Source of the DNA: Suillus spraguei
Taxonomy: Eukaryota > Basidiomycota > Agaricomycetes > Boletales > Suillaceae
Assembly (NCBI GenBank): GCA_016800925.1
Contig: JABCPU010000207.1
Coordinates: 54,630-118,629, forward strand
DNA length: 64,000 bases
Direction: 5' to 3'
A program made the position numbers and the translations under genes. Positions 11,201 to 22,457 of this stretch are shown in pieces; positions within the stretch are counted from its first letter, which is position 1; the number at the start of each line of letters is the position of its first letter. The notes under the pieces are model-generated. The model searched no databases. It worked only from the letters and a program-made list of their open reading frames with translations, and had not been told where the DNA came from.

Positions 11201-11522
11201 AACCCGACTTCCTCGATTAGTTCCGTATCCCAAGTAGCTCCAAGTGCGGTGGAAGAAGGCAGGCACTTTGCCGGTGTACTCATGAAGAAGTGATTCCCTC
11301 TGATACCTGCAATCATACGTCTGAATCATGGCATTTTCAAGCGCGCAGCGAAGCTGACATACCGTTAGGTCCATCGCTGACTTTTACAGCGGGTATCCCA
11401 AGACGGGCAATCTCGTGTGTGTGCCAGAAGCCAACACCGGCGGTGAGTAGGATAGCTTCATCCGTAGTGAGCTTCTCGACGATATCATCTACGTCTGCAT
11501 TTGCGAAATCTGACCACGGCAT
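8251..11522 (-). CDS. GH3 beta-glucosidase with PA14 insert, intracellular type, 855 aa
   Basis: Predicted to hydrolyse terminal beta-D-glucosides such as cellobiose. Thirteen exons keep one frame: 11522-11363, 11306-11128, 11066-11049, 10988-10882, 10810-10682, 10620-10519, 10458-10266, 10212-9921, 9862-9585, 9531-9106, 9045-8821, 8769-8720, 8659-8251. Motifs in order: N-terminal [15 protein letters not shown], the KHFVCND segment, the GLVMSDWFG box with the nucleophile Asp at about residue 231, and an AGLDLEMPG stretch. A PA14-like domain follows (about 395-560, with TGTWYAHQ and [16 protein letters not shown]), then the second GH3 domain with [14 protein letters not shown] and PSGKL. The protein ends in the Fn3-like domain (about 740-855, with LYVAMP and LRAFRK). 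The length suits PA14-containing fungal GH3 enzymes. No signal peptide is seen after [11 protein letters not shown], so it is probably cytosolic. Exon 3 is only 18 nt. The intron after exon 9 starts with GC, not GT. The gene looks intact. Confidence 0.9.
9532..9584 (-). other. Apparent GC-AG intron in the GH3 gene
   Basis: Between GRAK (exon 9) and LFVDDQLV (exon 10), the only spacing that preserves the expected PA14 sequence removes 53 nt. This intron starts GCGCGC and ends TTACAG. All twelve introns of the gene are 51-77 nt, and the other eleven start with GT. Without splicing the frame stays open but adds unrelated residues and shifts the downstream frame. Confidence 0.6.
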
Positions 11523-12334
11523 GACAAGTTTTGAGACCAGATGAGATCTGTATTATAACGACGCGCAGATAGTCTAGCTTCAAGTCACAGGTCTGTGAGT
11601 GTGATAAGGACGAGAGGTTTGAATGAGCAAGACTTGTCTCCCTCCCCGCACTCTCATATACTTATACTATTCACTAGTACTATGAAGTACACACGTGACG
11701 TATCCGAGGTTTTTCCGATACCGAGAATCTGCCGTGTATTTTATGGCTTTTGTGGAGCAAAGTCTGGAGCAGCGGGGACAATTGTCAAGTTCAAGTCAGA
11801 TAAGTCGGTTTAATGACGATGATATGGATGCATTGATGGTTGGATAATTGTTCTGCATCATGATAGGATATGTAATATTCCGGCATGGGAGTCCTTGTGA
11901 GCTTTCTCAATGGATCGATGGAAACACCATGCTGGAAGCAACTGAGATGGAGGATACGACGACCGCCGATGCCTTTGTATTCCCAAGAGATTTATGCTAT
12001 GTGGCAGATGAACCGGACCGTTTTGCATATACAAAGGTTCTTGATAGATAAGTGCGAGGAGACAGCTTGAAGAGCTATAACACGTGCTGAGGGTAACACA
12101 TTCATGTGGTCAATATTAACGGCAGCTGTTTGAAGAATATCAGCACCGACAATTTCAGAACAGGTGCATGCGTACAAATTTCACATATCATTTACCACAT
12201 GATCGTTTGAGCGGCGCGAAGAGTTTGAGCCTGGGTGCTGAAAGAATACGGCACAAAGTTGATTTCTTGGCCACGTGACACAACGACGCGTTCCAGTCAC
12301 CCAATATGCACTGCAAACTACATCACACACGCCC
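11523..12334. promoter_or_regulatory. Divergent intergenic region between GH3 and the 374-aa gene
   Basis: About 810 bp separates the two start codons, which point away from each other, so both promoters must lie here. No long open frame, repeat or clear conserved operator could be recognised. Individual TATA-like strings exist but none is decisive. Confidence 0.4.
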
Positions 12335-13522
12335 ATGATTTCACCATCCGTTGATGCCGCCAACATGCTGCGTGTACCTGTGGTACAGCACAAATCATCC
12401 TCACATTCACGCAGCGAACCCTCTTCTCCGTCCGAGTCCCTGCAACCATCCTCCTCTGGCCTCACAAAGCCATATCGTCAACTTTCAACATCACGCGGGA
12501 CTCCATTCATGAACGCCCGTGCGCTTTCAGCATCTACAGTCCCTACAAAAATACGCCCTGAAAAACGCTCGAGACCATTAATCCCACTTCCAACCGCCAA
12601 CAACAGTCAAGCCACCCGTGTCCGGCTAGTGCGAACACCAACACTGCCCCCGGAAAAGGTATGTATACCCGCCAGCTCCTTATGTTCCAAAGAAGTAACC
12701 AGCTGACTCGTCCTGCACAAGCCACTGATAGCTATTCTCCCCCCACCCCTCCCCAAATCCCTTCACGCATTGGACGCCCATCCACCTGCCATATTCTCGG
12801 GCAACTTCGACCTCTATGGCATGTACCTACCCTTTCTGATCAAATCATACCTCCCGCAGGGCAGCACATTCCCAGACTACGCTTCAGTCTACGACACAAT
12901 CCTCGCTTACCAGTCCAAGCATGACTATACTGCGCGGTGCTTCCTCTCGCTCAGCTCTGACGCAGGTAGAGCAGAAAGCGCTTCTATATTCGATCCCATG
13001 ATGGAGCGTCCTTTTGATGTGCTGATAAGTAATTTGAAACATCGCGAAGAACTCACGTTCACCTCGAGCGAACGAACTTCTTTTCTTGCCCCTAACCATA
13101 GCCCTGTGTCGCCGGGCGTCATTGGACAAGCTGGGCTCCCTTCTCAATGTGGAGTTAAGAACGCAAGGGGGATATGGAAAATGAAGCGCGTGTGGGTTGG
13201 GGAGGGTGAGGCAGAAGAATGCGAGAATGTTGACAATGGAACTACAGTTGATTGCGTCGGCACGGCAGCAGATTCCTCGACAAAAGCGAACGCAGGCAAA
13301 AAGACGAGCAAAGCTGTGAAAAAGGAACTTTTTGAAGGCTACTTCTCCTTCAGCGTCAGCTACGACGAGATGTACAGAAAAGCAGGTCATGGGAGCGGGT
13401 CGAGCTGTCGGTTTGCATTTTGGGGTGTTAGAGCGATGAAGGATAATACGGGGAAGGAGATCGGACTAGGCCCAGGGAAGGGGATTGGAGCGGGAATGAG
13501 GAAGGGATTGGGATGGGGGTGA
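12335..13522 (+). CDS. Unrecognised conserved-looking protein, 374 aa
   Basis: Two exons, 12335-12658 and 12722-13522, are joined by a 63-nt GT-AG intron in phase 0 (PEK then PLIAILPPP). The start is the first ATG in frame (MISPSVDAANML). Residues 1-110 are Ser/Pro/Arg-rich and probably disordered. From about residue 128 a folded-looking segment begins (AIFSGNFDLYGMYLPF, then KSYLPQGSTFPDYASVYDTI), with many aromatic residues. A variable acidic/Lys-rich linker follows, then a last conserved-looking stretch (ELFEGYFSFSVSYDEMY, SSCRFAFWGVRAMK) and a Gly-rich tail GLGPGKGIGAGMRKGLGWG. There is no signal peptide or membrane helix. I do not recognise a family. The regular splice structure and aromatic-rich blocks support a real gene. 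Its divergent neighbour is the GH3 gene, but no functional link is implied. Confidence 0.7.
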
Positions 13523-14574
13523 AGAGGACTGGACATTAGAGTTTCGTATGTATACCCCGTGTCTTGGTGTTGTCCTTCACCTGCAACTCAGTTGCAAATA
13601 GTGTAACAAGATATCCTTGTGCATAGATCAAATCTTGGTACTTCTGGCATGTCATAATGTCTTATCGCAGCAATAAAGTGCTCTTGATTATCAGAACGTC
13701 GCAGCTACAAGGACATAATCTTGAATAATGCGTAGTCATCACATACCTATTCTATAGCAACAAGGGGCAGAAGAGAATTTCTCGCTACATTGGAAATATG
13801 CGAAATCATACCCTCCCCAGTTTTTGCTGAAACACTGATCCTCGCCACGGATGTGCATCCACAAGACAGCGTCGCATTGTCAACTCAGCTAGCTGCCTGG
13901 ATCAATTCAATAGCATATACGTTTCAAATATACATACTCACATTTTCTAAGCTCACTCCTCTCTCTCTTACTTAGCCTCCCGCTCACCGATCAGAATAGA
14001 TTGATCGAGAAAACACACCATCTACTCTGCTGCCCTCGATGGCCTAGCAGAATCAAGTGCGAAGCAAACAATTGGAACTTCCGAGTGGCAGCTTCAGTCG
14101 CATTTCTTCAAGGGCAACCATCTCTATGACCAACAGGCTCAAACTCGTAAAGCTCGCTGCCTAGAGGCACGTTCCTTATAACAATGTATTCTTCGTGCGT
14201 TTGCCCTGTAGCCTGTGTGGTACGAATGGAAGGGATTACTGTCAATTAGAGCCTCATTGTCATTGTCGATTTAGTTTCTTTGGACATGTCAGTTTGATGG
14301 TTTATGATCAACTTGACGCACCTCATGGGACCGACCCTCGATCTATCGAGCTCACAGACATGTCTGATTTACATGGGTTACTTGTTTGGGGGGACAGGAC
14401 ACTAAGTGAACAGAGCACTGTATATTTCCTGATAGCGATCTCGGGGATCAATAGTACGCAAAGCTTCAAGTTCATATAGAGTTCAATGACGCACACAACT
14501 GATGATTTATTCGTACAATGCACGATGCACAATGCACAATGTGAGGGTTATTGCTGATATGCTGATCTATAAAT
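13523..14574. other. Intergenic stretch, no gene seen
   Basis: About 1.05 kb lies between two converging genes (the 374-aa gene on plus and the glycolipid transfer gene on minus). Only short frames are present. It should contain both 3' UTRs. No repeat was noticed. Confidence 0.5.
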
Positions 14575-15469
14575 TCATGCAGACTTGTATATCTCTCCAT
14601 GCTTCCCCTTTGTGTAGAACTTGTCCATCCTCGTGATGATGGTATCAAGGCCAGTGACCCAATCGTTGAGCTCCTTGTCAAGCACCTCCTGCGAGCATGG
14701 CTCTCCATTCGGGTTGGCGGCAAGCTTTTCGTAGAAGCCCTTGCGAGGTGGGCAATATCCAATAGCAGTCTACATAAACATAAACGTACCACGTTAGATT
14801 TAAGCAATGGATTGTGTGAGCAATGTTTGACGAACGCTGAACATCAAGCCTGCCGCTTTCATGATAGCTCCTTGTATGCTGAAGAATCCAGCGCCACGGT
14901 GAATAGGCCCAAGAGTGACATCATATCCCTTCGTGAAGGCGACTTTAAGATCTACTGATGGGTCTGCCTGTGCTTGCTGGAGGGATTTGCAGGTGAACGC
15001 CAGGGACCGAAGCAGCCACATGAGGCCCTCTGTTGCGCTTCCCACTTTGTTATTATTCTCGTTGATCACTAGCTGTTCCAACGTCGCGGACTGTGAGGGA
15101 GCTGCATTGTACCGTTCACGAACTTTCTGGTAGAAGAGTTGGATGAGCAGTTTGATCGACGATCGCTTGCACCCACGGTGATGTTACCCTGGATATCGTT
15201 GATGACAGGCGAGAATGCTTTGGAGCCAACGGAACTCATAAGTCCAGTAAGTTCCTCTGTATACTGTCAATCAGACGATGCAGTGAATGACGTGGTCATA
15301 CGTACTGAGCATCCGGACGACACCATCTGCAGCTTCGAGGAATGCGACAGTATCGACGCCATCGTCGGTGATGGGCACATCTTTAAACGACTGGGAACGA
15401 ATTCATCGGGTGAATCATCGCTGACGTGCGCCTTGAGCTTACCTTGACTGTTTCGAGGAAAGGTGCCAT
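14575..15469 (-). CDS. Glycolipid transfer protein (HET-C2/GLTP-like), 225 aa
   Basis: A cytosolic protein predicted to carry glycosphingolipids between membranes. Five exons: 15469-15443, 15390-15306, 15256-15177, 15126-14836 and 14769-14575. The first exon is only 27 nt (MAPFLETVK). The GLTP headgroup-binding pattern is visible: D58, N62 and K65 in NDIQGNITKV, with the usual D+4+3 spacing. K65 is the first codon of exon 4, which supports that splice. W101 lies in GLMWLLRSL, the stacking Trp of the family, and H140 follows a TLGPIH segment. The C-terminus carries CPPRKGFYEKLAANP and ends TKGKHGEIYKSA. Length and motif order match GLTP proteins such as fungal HET-C2. In Podospora the family member het-c takes part in heterokaryon incompatibility, but nothing here shows such a role. 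The donor of exon 4 is GTTCGT, which is weak but needed for frame. Confidence 0.88.
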
Positions 15470-16952
15470 GGTGGACGATCGGAATCAAGTCGCTAACCCT
15501 AACCTCACGCCTTGTTGGCATGTCAATTGTGATGCCATCATTTGCCTGGGGTGCAAATATCGTCGGATCCAGAAGCGATGAATTACCACACATACTGTAC
15601 GGACGATCTATATATGTTAACACATAGGATAGGACGATGTGTCGTGCAACTTGTGTGCGAGTGCACTCGCCGACTGAGCAAGGGCTTGTTTTATAACTGG
15701 TGATGATGCCGATTAGGAAAGTCCAATAGAGTAACCACCCCTGACCAATTATAACGTCGATAGAATGAGATCCGTTATGTTGCTATGCCTGTATGTTGTT
15801 CCGGATTGATTAGCAGGCAGCACGGGTTAACTCAACTCATCAAAATACTTCCCGCTGCTGTAGAACATCAGCTTATCCGATAGTTCCTCTGTCCCACCAG
15901 GATGGACTGAAAAAATCTGGCATTCTGATGCAGACACTACATTCACAATTCCACCAGCTTGAAAGTCACAGTCCGGTTCATATGACTACGAATATGGGGT
16001 GACTAACGAAGAAGCGTATGTTGTTAATCCAAGAAACGATCGTGGAGCTGCTGGAAAACCGTTACGATCTCGGGGATCAAGATATTAATGACTTGTGCTT
16101 ATGGTTTACAGCGCACGCAATGACAGTGCAAGTGATGACGTGTGAACTAGTTCCAAGATTAACCGGGTGGCTTGTGGAGGTTATGAGATTTCTTCGAAAA
16201 GGTACGTACTAGTAGCAGCCTCTCGGTTAAAACGTTCAAGAGTATGAAAATTTTAATCTTTCCGTGACCCTAGACTCACAGTTACAGAACCACGAGGTCA
16301 GCACTATAGCCTCTCTATCATCGAATTAGGGATCCGAGTTGGTCGAATGAAACTTAATCACCTCAAGGTAGGAGCCGTTGGCATGTTCCATCATTGTACG
16401 CTACTAATAAGGTGACTATCACAAACGAGGTCGGCTCCGCGGTAGTGACATGTTTGTTCCTGTATGTATGCATGTAGGTCCACACTGATGAGGTTCTCTT
16501 TGAAACTTCGACTACAGGTAAACGCCCGCGATAAAGCTGCTGTTCTGGTTCTCGAGCGTTCAAATGTTCAAATTTCGTCAATGTGTCAAGGGTTTGCCAG
16601 AAAGGAGGTATGTGGCCAAAAGCCGTGCTACTAGCCGTCCTCACCGGCGTGACATTTTTGGCTCATTAACACTAGTATGTATACTGTCAGCATCAATGTT
16701 CTATTACTACTGAATCAACGTATTTGCTGTGTTGAACTCTATGCAAGGAACTTGCAGGCGCTTCAAGTTGCCGGCATGCCACGCATTCTTCATCGAACTA
16801 TCCGTAACTTGTGCTATACTTGTCTGAGGGATGTGCTTATCACCTATCTATTATCCGTCATCTAAGGAGACCGCTCCCGTACTTATACCCCAGTCGTATT
16901 TTGACGTATCACTGGACGGTCGAACCCACATTCTCATCCAGGACAAATAAAG
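15470..16952. other. Intergenic stretch, no supported gene
   Basis: About 1.5 kb separates the divergently transcribed glycolipid transfer and kinase genes. The longest frame (16018-16212, 64 codons) has no motif or splice support. Both promoters should be within this stretch. Confidence 0.5.
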
Positions 16953-18183
16953 ATGCCACCATACAACATTGATTTCAAAATTCCACTCAAGGAGATCCCA
17001 GAGGCGGAATTCAACAGAACTCAGAAATTTCCTCAATACACCGGTGGCTATGGTGACGTCTGGAAATGTGTCTGGTCCAACTCTTCCAGTAGTCCCTCTG
17101 TCACAGTGAGCCCGACTCCAAGTATCCGCGCGCGCACATTGATATATTTGTTTCTAGGTTGCAGTCAAGGTAGTGAGGGTCCCTAACTCCAGTCTATTGG
17201 CAAAGATTGCACGGGTAAGGTGTCATGTTCATGTTACGTTATATTGATGTTGCTGACACATCCTCTGGCTGTAGGGTATACGACGCGAGGCTTACGTCTG
17301 GGCTAACTTGAAAGATGACCATGTTCTCTCCCTTCACGGAATTACAAATGGTTTTGGCGAGTTGCCAGCATTTGTTTCTTCCTGGATGGAAAAGGGGTCT
17401 CTCGATAACTACCTGGACCAATCAACCCTGCTTTCGACATCCAAGAAGCTAGACATGGTAAGCACTTATAATTGAAATGACTAGCTAAATCTCAATCAAA
17501 GCAGTCACGTCAGATAGCATCCGGCCTCAAGTATTGTGCGTGGTTTCTATTTTTCCATGCATGATTCAGGTTGAAACAACCCCTCAGTGCACGAAAGGGG
17601 TATTGTCCATGGCGATCTGGCACCGGTAGATTTCTTATCATTTGCAGAACTATACTTGAGATAACGATAATGATATCATGAATTTAGACCAACATACTCG
17701 TCAATAGCGATGATAAGCTTTGCCTCACAAACTTCGGTCTCTCAATGATCCTCGCAGAATCGGGAAATCCTACATTCAACTCCTGCCACCCGGGTAACGT
17801 GCGATGGATGGCCCCTGAAATGGTCACCGCTCCACCCGACATAGAAGAACTTGAAGAGGAGCCGACAAAGCCAACAATGCCCGCAGACATATATTCTCAC
17901 GGTTGTATCGTGCTTCAGGTGAGTATCTTGTTTCGTTCATCGAAATCGACGCATGTCTGACGCTCCAAAGCTACTGTCAGGTCGACAACCTTACTCCCAC
18001 CTGAGGGACGCATTGCACGTGGTGGCGGCAGTGTTAGGCGGCAGACAACCCTTCCGCCACCTCACTGACGTTGACGAAGGTCATAGGGAGTATTGGCTGA
18101 AATGTCTGTCTACCAATTTCAATGCTCGACCTAAAGTCCAGGAAATCGTAGCGTTCATAGAAGCCGAGCTGCAGAAGCTTTGA
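16953..18183 (+). CDS. TKL-type protein kinase with NFG instead of DFG, 301 aa
   Basis: A small kinase-domain-only protein of the kind amplified in agaricomycetes. Seven exons: 16953-17105, 17158-17214, 17275-17457, 17505-17535, 17588-17625, 17688-17918 and 17971-18183, all GT-AG and in frame. Visible motifs: Gly loop TGGYGDV (residues 30-36), the VAVK lysine K55, an alpha-C Glu at E75 (IRREAYVW), catalytic loop HGDLAPTNIL with D151, then LTNFGLS where the metal-binding DFG Asp is N169, and the activation segment end VRWMAPEM (APE 196-198). The C-lobe has PADIYSHGCIVLQLLSGRQPY and the final HRxxWxxCLxxNxxxRP-like motif (HREYWLKCL, NARP). The DFG-to-NFG change predicts weak or absent phosphotransfer, so it may be a pseudokinase. 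The frame is otherwise intact. Substrate unknown. Confidence 0.85.
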
Positions 18184-18283
18184 GGATGAGTAATTATAAT
18201 CAACACAGCCGCTATAAATACATTGTCCGTGTCGATCCATGAGCTGACGATTGCACTTATATCTCCTTATTACCCTGCTTTAG

Positions 18284-18882
18284 GTCCTGTTTGGACAGCG
18301 AAATTCGAAATTTGAATCATGTGACTCACCCGTGAGACTTGCCAGTTTATCTGGGAGATGCCGGGTCAAAGCATGAATAACATACAGTAAGATGTATTAG
18401 TTTTAATAGTACTATCATTGTCCCCTGTATATACTTGCCTTGTAATGGATCCTGCCGCCGTCGCCCAGCATGCCTATAATCCCAATCTAGAAACACATGT
18501 CCTAATACTCAAGCACAAAGCCCGAGAGCAGGGAGAACTTCGCTGTCATTGTTTCATGTTGCTTATCACTTGCATAGTGGCTCAAGTATCAACCTTGTAT
18601 TATAGTCTCTTTGAAACCACCTGGGAAAAAATACCATACCACACCTCTGCTTTGACAGGCCACACTTGGGTTCTGGAACTCATGACAGGTCATCCAGACA
18701 GGATCTGGCATAATCTGGGCATGAATTTAGAAGTGTTTGAAGAACTACTGCAAGTTCTCCAGGAGAATGGATTTGAGCAGTCTCACAATGGTGTTTTATT
18801 ATATAGGTATTTTGTAAGTAGGTTGGGTTCAGGTACCCCTCGCTCAACATATTTGAAGATTATACTCAATATACCCACTTAA
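18284..18882 (+). pseudogene. Truncated PIF/Harbinger-like element, transposase N-terminus
   Basis: A possible 5' end GGTCCTGTTTGGACAGCG follows TTA at 18281-18283, the usual PIF/Harbinger target. From the ATG at 18445 a frame runs to 18882 (MDPAAVAQHAYNPNLETH). It contains YHTSALTGHTWVLELMTGHP and MNLEVFEELLQVLQENG, the conserved N-terminal part of basidiomycete HARBI1-type transposases (PF13359 family). The catalytic domain is missing and the frame runs into unrelated codons after YRYF, so the element is truncated. No matching right end was found between 18900 and 19700. Confidence 0.6.
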
Positions 18883-19702
18883 TCTGGATATGCACAGTAG
18901 TTGAGAGTTGCAATCAGGTCTGACTCTGGTTGAGACACTTTATGCCCTGAACATCAGGGTTAGTTAGGGTTGGGGTCAAGGAGGGAAGGTTAGGCCTGTA
19001 ACTCTTAACCAGGGAACTTCCTGCACTAAAGTTTCTACAATTCAGGCATCAGGACATACTGCTTCCCACTGCTGCTGAGGAGGCAGGAGTGTCAGTCTAG
19101 TAACACTGTAGTGTGATTGCTTAGTACACCAGAAACATGCACCAACCTTTCTAGGGCAAGATAAGCCTGTCTTGCACCAGGGGCCAGTTTGTGTGGATCT
19201 CATATTCTATCAAATGTAGATTTTGACTGGGGTTGGAAGTACGCAGTGGTTATCACCATTTATCATATGACATTATGGTAACTGGGCCCTGCCATTACAC
19301 AGGAGCTTAGAACCATATGAGATCCAATAGGCAGGGCGCACCTAAACCACACTATCAGATCCTGATGTTTTATTCTCAATATGAATCATGATAAATGTGT
19401 GAAGATTATACTGGGCTGGTGATCAGTTGGTCTGTGTAGCAGCAACTGGAGGAATCTGTGCAAGCCACTAGCTGTACAGTCAAAGTGTTAGCATTGTTAG
19501 TACTGTGGTGATTAGGATGCATGTGTTACCCAAAAGGGTTGGCAAAATAGCTTTTCTGAGGATGAAATAAAATAATCCTGAAATACATGTGGCTAGAAGT
19601 CACCATGGTGTGATACACTTCAGTATCCCATTTCTACTTCTGTCAACTGAGTGATCTGGGGACATGGATCACATGGACTAATCCAGCATTCAAAGGGTCT
19701 GG
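18883..19702. other. TE-derived spacer, no gene seen
   Basis: AT-rich sequence has no open frame longer than about 60 codons. It probably consists of decayed transposon DNA between the Harbinger fragment and an LTR. It contains telomere-like GGGTTAGTTAGGGTT at about 18958, judged coincidental. Confidence 0.4.
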
Positions 19703-20027
19703 CTGTTAAGGTCGTACTCAAGGAGGGTCAGAATGGAAGGGCTTGGCCTCAGCTCGTGTGCTGTGCCCCTTTGCTGAGTATGGTGCCCTTCATTTCTATA
19801 GGTTCATGTATGTCTGGAAGAGGTTCAGAGGTGGACTAAGTCCAGGGGAATGAGTAGAAACTAAGTTGATATTTGAACTAAGGTACTACAGAGATTTACA
19901 GAGGGTTTATATACTATAGGTAGTTGCAGAAAGATCAGTCAGTGCAGTATGAAGTTATGTATGAACCATATGCAAAGTCTAATGGAACATAAGTAAATGG
20001 AACTCAGAGATGAAGTAAGGTAATGGA
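19703..20027 (+). repeat. Left part of a diverged LTR-A copy, host of the Copia insertion
   Basis: It begins TGTTAAGGTCGTACTC and continues with GGGCTTGGCCTCAGCTC and GTGCCCCTTT, the same order as the solo LTR-A at 25346. It is cut at 20027 by the Copia element and resumes at 30407 (TCAGTAAGCAG...), where sequence matching the LTR-A 3' half continues to roughly 30570. This shows the Copia element landed inside an older LTR. Confidence 0.65.
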
Positions 20028-20263
20028 TGCAGCAATAGGTAAGCTCAGTAGACTAGCAAGTTACTGTATTATATACCTGCAGCAATAGGTAAGCTGCAGT
20101 AGTAGTCAGTACTAAGTAATGAATGTATAAGTAGCGTATGCTCACCTCAGTAGACTAGCAAGTCACTGAGGTAGGTAGAGTAAAGAGCGGCTGTAAGTAT
20201 GTCCATGCTTATCTAATACTACCGGTAATGTCTGAGGTCCATGTAACATTTGACTATTCAACA
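20028..20263 (-). repeat. Copia 3' LTR
   Basis: It shares TGCAGCAATAGGTAAGCTGC, GTAGCGTATGCTCACC and ATGTAACATTTGACTATTCA with the right LTR. It differs by an internal repeat of TGCAGCAATAGGTAAGCT at its outer end. The inner edge meets the polypurine tract at 20264. Confidence 0.8.
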
Positions 20264-20270
20264 CTCCCCT

Positions 20271-20936
20271 TCAAACAGTGCATAGTCCTAGTGCAGCAGT
20301 GAAATGTTTGGCCTTGACACTAGGCAAAGCTTTGGTAAGGGTGTCGGCAACCATGTCATCAGTGGGACAATATATGAGTTGGAGAGAACCTTGTTTGACA
20401 ATAAAACAAATGTAGTGGTAGCAAATGTTGATATGCTTGGTTCGAGCATGATAAGTGCCACCCTTGGCAAGTGCGATTGCAGACTGATTGTTGCAATGAA
20501 GAGTCATTGGATAAGTGAGTGGGTGGAAGATCTCTTGGACCAAATGGCGGAGCCACATAGCTTCTTTGGCAGCGACATGCTCAGCTTCTGTGGTGGATAG
20601 AGTGACGAGTTCTTGCTTCTTTGAAGCCCAAGATATTGTGCCACCATCAAGTAGAAAAGCATATTCAGAGATGGCATGACTATGCTCCTGTGATGCTCCA
20701 TCAGCATCTGTAAAGCCTTCTAGTCCGCGCTTCCCATGACCAAAGGTAAGTGCTAGCTTCCTTGTTCCTACCAGGTAGCGGTAGATTCTCTTCACTGCTT
20801 CCCAATGTGCCATGCCTGGCTCTGCACTGAATTGTGCTACTGTTGATACTGAAAATGCTATGTTTATGTTGGGGCGTGTACCAACTGCTAAGTGCATGAG
20901 TGAGCCAATAGCTTCACGATAAGGTATGTTCTTCAT
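20271..20936 (-). pseudogene. Copia RNase H domain
   Basis: This frame gives the C-terminal part of the polyprotein: IGSLMHLAVGTRPNI and YRYLVGTRKLALTFG, then GFTDADGASQEHSHAISEYA with the RNase H Asp. Next come ISWASKKQELVTLSTTEAE (catalytic Glu region), LHCNNQSAIALAKGGTYHAR (Asp replaced by Asn in the usual xDNQS motif) and HINICYHYI. It ends in ADTLTKALP and a stop. It is separated from the reverse transcriptase frame by a TAA at about 20946. The change DNQ to NNQ suggests an inactive enzyme. Confidence 0.8.
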
Positions 20937-20945
20937 TTTTGCGAC

Positions 20946-21753
20946 TTAAGTAGGCGTCTTTAGGGATTGGCTGTGAGATAACTGAATGTTGGGGTCCATT
21001 GGGATGGAGACAGGTTTGTCATCAGCAAAGTTGTACTTGGTGAGTATCCCATCAACATAGGATTCTTGCGACAGTGAGATAGTGCGTGCTGTGCGGTCAC
21101 ATATAACCTTCATCCCAAGTAGCCAAGCAATAGGTCCAAGGTCGGTGAGCTTGTAGCAGTTAGCAATCTCAGTCTTGAATAACTGAATCTCCTTTCTGTC
21201 GCTCCCAGTAACAGTGCAGTCATCGACATGTGATGCAAGCAGGAGGATCTCATTCTCCACATACTAGTAGAACACTCTCCAATCACATTCGGCTTGCCTA
21301 AAGCCAAGTAGTTCCAGTGCTTTGTGCAGCTCATTGTACTACTTGAGTGCACCTTGCTTGGATCCGTACAGTGCAACATGTAAGTGTGCAACTGGGTTCT
21401 TGAACTTGCCATTAACCTGTAGCCCAGGTGGAAGTTTCATGAAGATAACCTCATCAGGATCTAGCTTTCCATTAAGGTAAGCACTCTGGAAGTCGAAGAC
21501 ATTGATGTCCCAGTCATTCCTGGCTACAATAGCAAGGATGGTGTGCAGTGATGCAAGGCGTGCGACAGGGGTGTATGTGTCATAGTAGTCGACACCATAA
21601 ACCTGTGAGTAGTCTTCAGCAACAAGACATGCCTTGTACTTGTCAATTTCACCATCAGCGTTCTGCTTGATGCAATAGACCCATTTGCAACCAACAATGT
21701 TGGCACCCTTAGGACACTTAACTATTGTCCAGGTCTTGGCATCTTCCAGGCTT
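20946..21753 (-). pseudogene. Copia reverse transcriptase, broken by stops
   Basis: Reading minus from the LTR-C insertion: GCKWVYCIKQNADGEIDKYK, then YGVDYYDTYTPVARLASLHT, the VFDFQSAYLNG motif (first catalytic Asp), ALYGSKQGALK, and a SHVDDCTVTG block in place of YVDD. Ending motifs are LGPIAWLLGMKV and YVDGILTKYNF. There are in-frame stops after QGALK and after WRVFY, at positions where Trp or Gln is usual, so the copy is dead. Confidence 0.8.
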
Positions 21754-22230
21754 TGTTACGAACTGGGGTGGCATCACCAGCGACAGTGAAAAGACACAGA
21801 TGGTCTGCTGGGAAGTTCTACAATGTCCAGAAGAGGACAAGGTGAAAGTACAAGGAACATGTTCCGAGTACTATCAAGGGTTTGGCCTCAAAGACAAGTC
21901 TAAGAGGTTCTACGAGAATAGAGACTAAGGCTAAGGAGTGCTTAGACTTAGAGGCGATTCAAGACGACTTAGGTTGGAGACCTAAGTGAAGGATATTCCA
22001 GGTAAAACCCAGTAAGATTAAAGTAAAGTCTACAAGTGTAATACAACATGCTTAAATAGGTCAATATGTGCGCACGGACCAAGAGAGACGTGAGAGCTTA
22101 AGTGTGTATCCAAAGAAGAAGGAAGGCAACTATAGTACAGATGCATTGAGCATATAAGTCAGAGTCATGTTATGTAATACAAGTAAAGGAGACAAGGAGA
22201 AAATGAATAGGGGCACGTACGACTGTAACA
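21754..22230 (+). mobile_element. Solo LTR-C, 477 bp, TSD GGCTT
   Basis: It starts TGTTACGAACTGGGGTGG and ends CACGTACGACTGTAACA, with short TGTTAC/GTAACA inverted termini. GGCTT flanks both sides (21749-21753 and 22231-22235). It interrupts the Copia polyprotein between integrase and reverse transcriptase. No internal coding region, so it is a recombination product of an LTR retrotransposon. Confidence 0.9.
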
Positions 22231-22457
22231 GGCTTCTTAACTCCTTGTTCATCGCCTCATCCCATTTGGGCCAGTCGTGGCGTTTGCGTGCTTCATCATC
22301 ACTAGTTGGGTCACTCCCCTCAACCTCCACTGCTCCAGCAACCATGGAAAAACTTCTTCATCGTCCTCATCCAGCTGACTATCATCTCCCAGCATGCCTA
22401 ACTCCTGCGCAAGATTGCCAGTCTTGCTTGAGCCTGCTTGGACTCCAGTTGGCAGTG

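Noticed and set aside
12884..13390. 168-codon frame on minus
   Set aside because: Shadow of exon 2 of the 374-aa gene. No motif and no start context.
16018..16212. 64-codon frame as a small gene
   Set aside because: No motif, no splice continuation and no repeat of the frame elsewhere.
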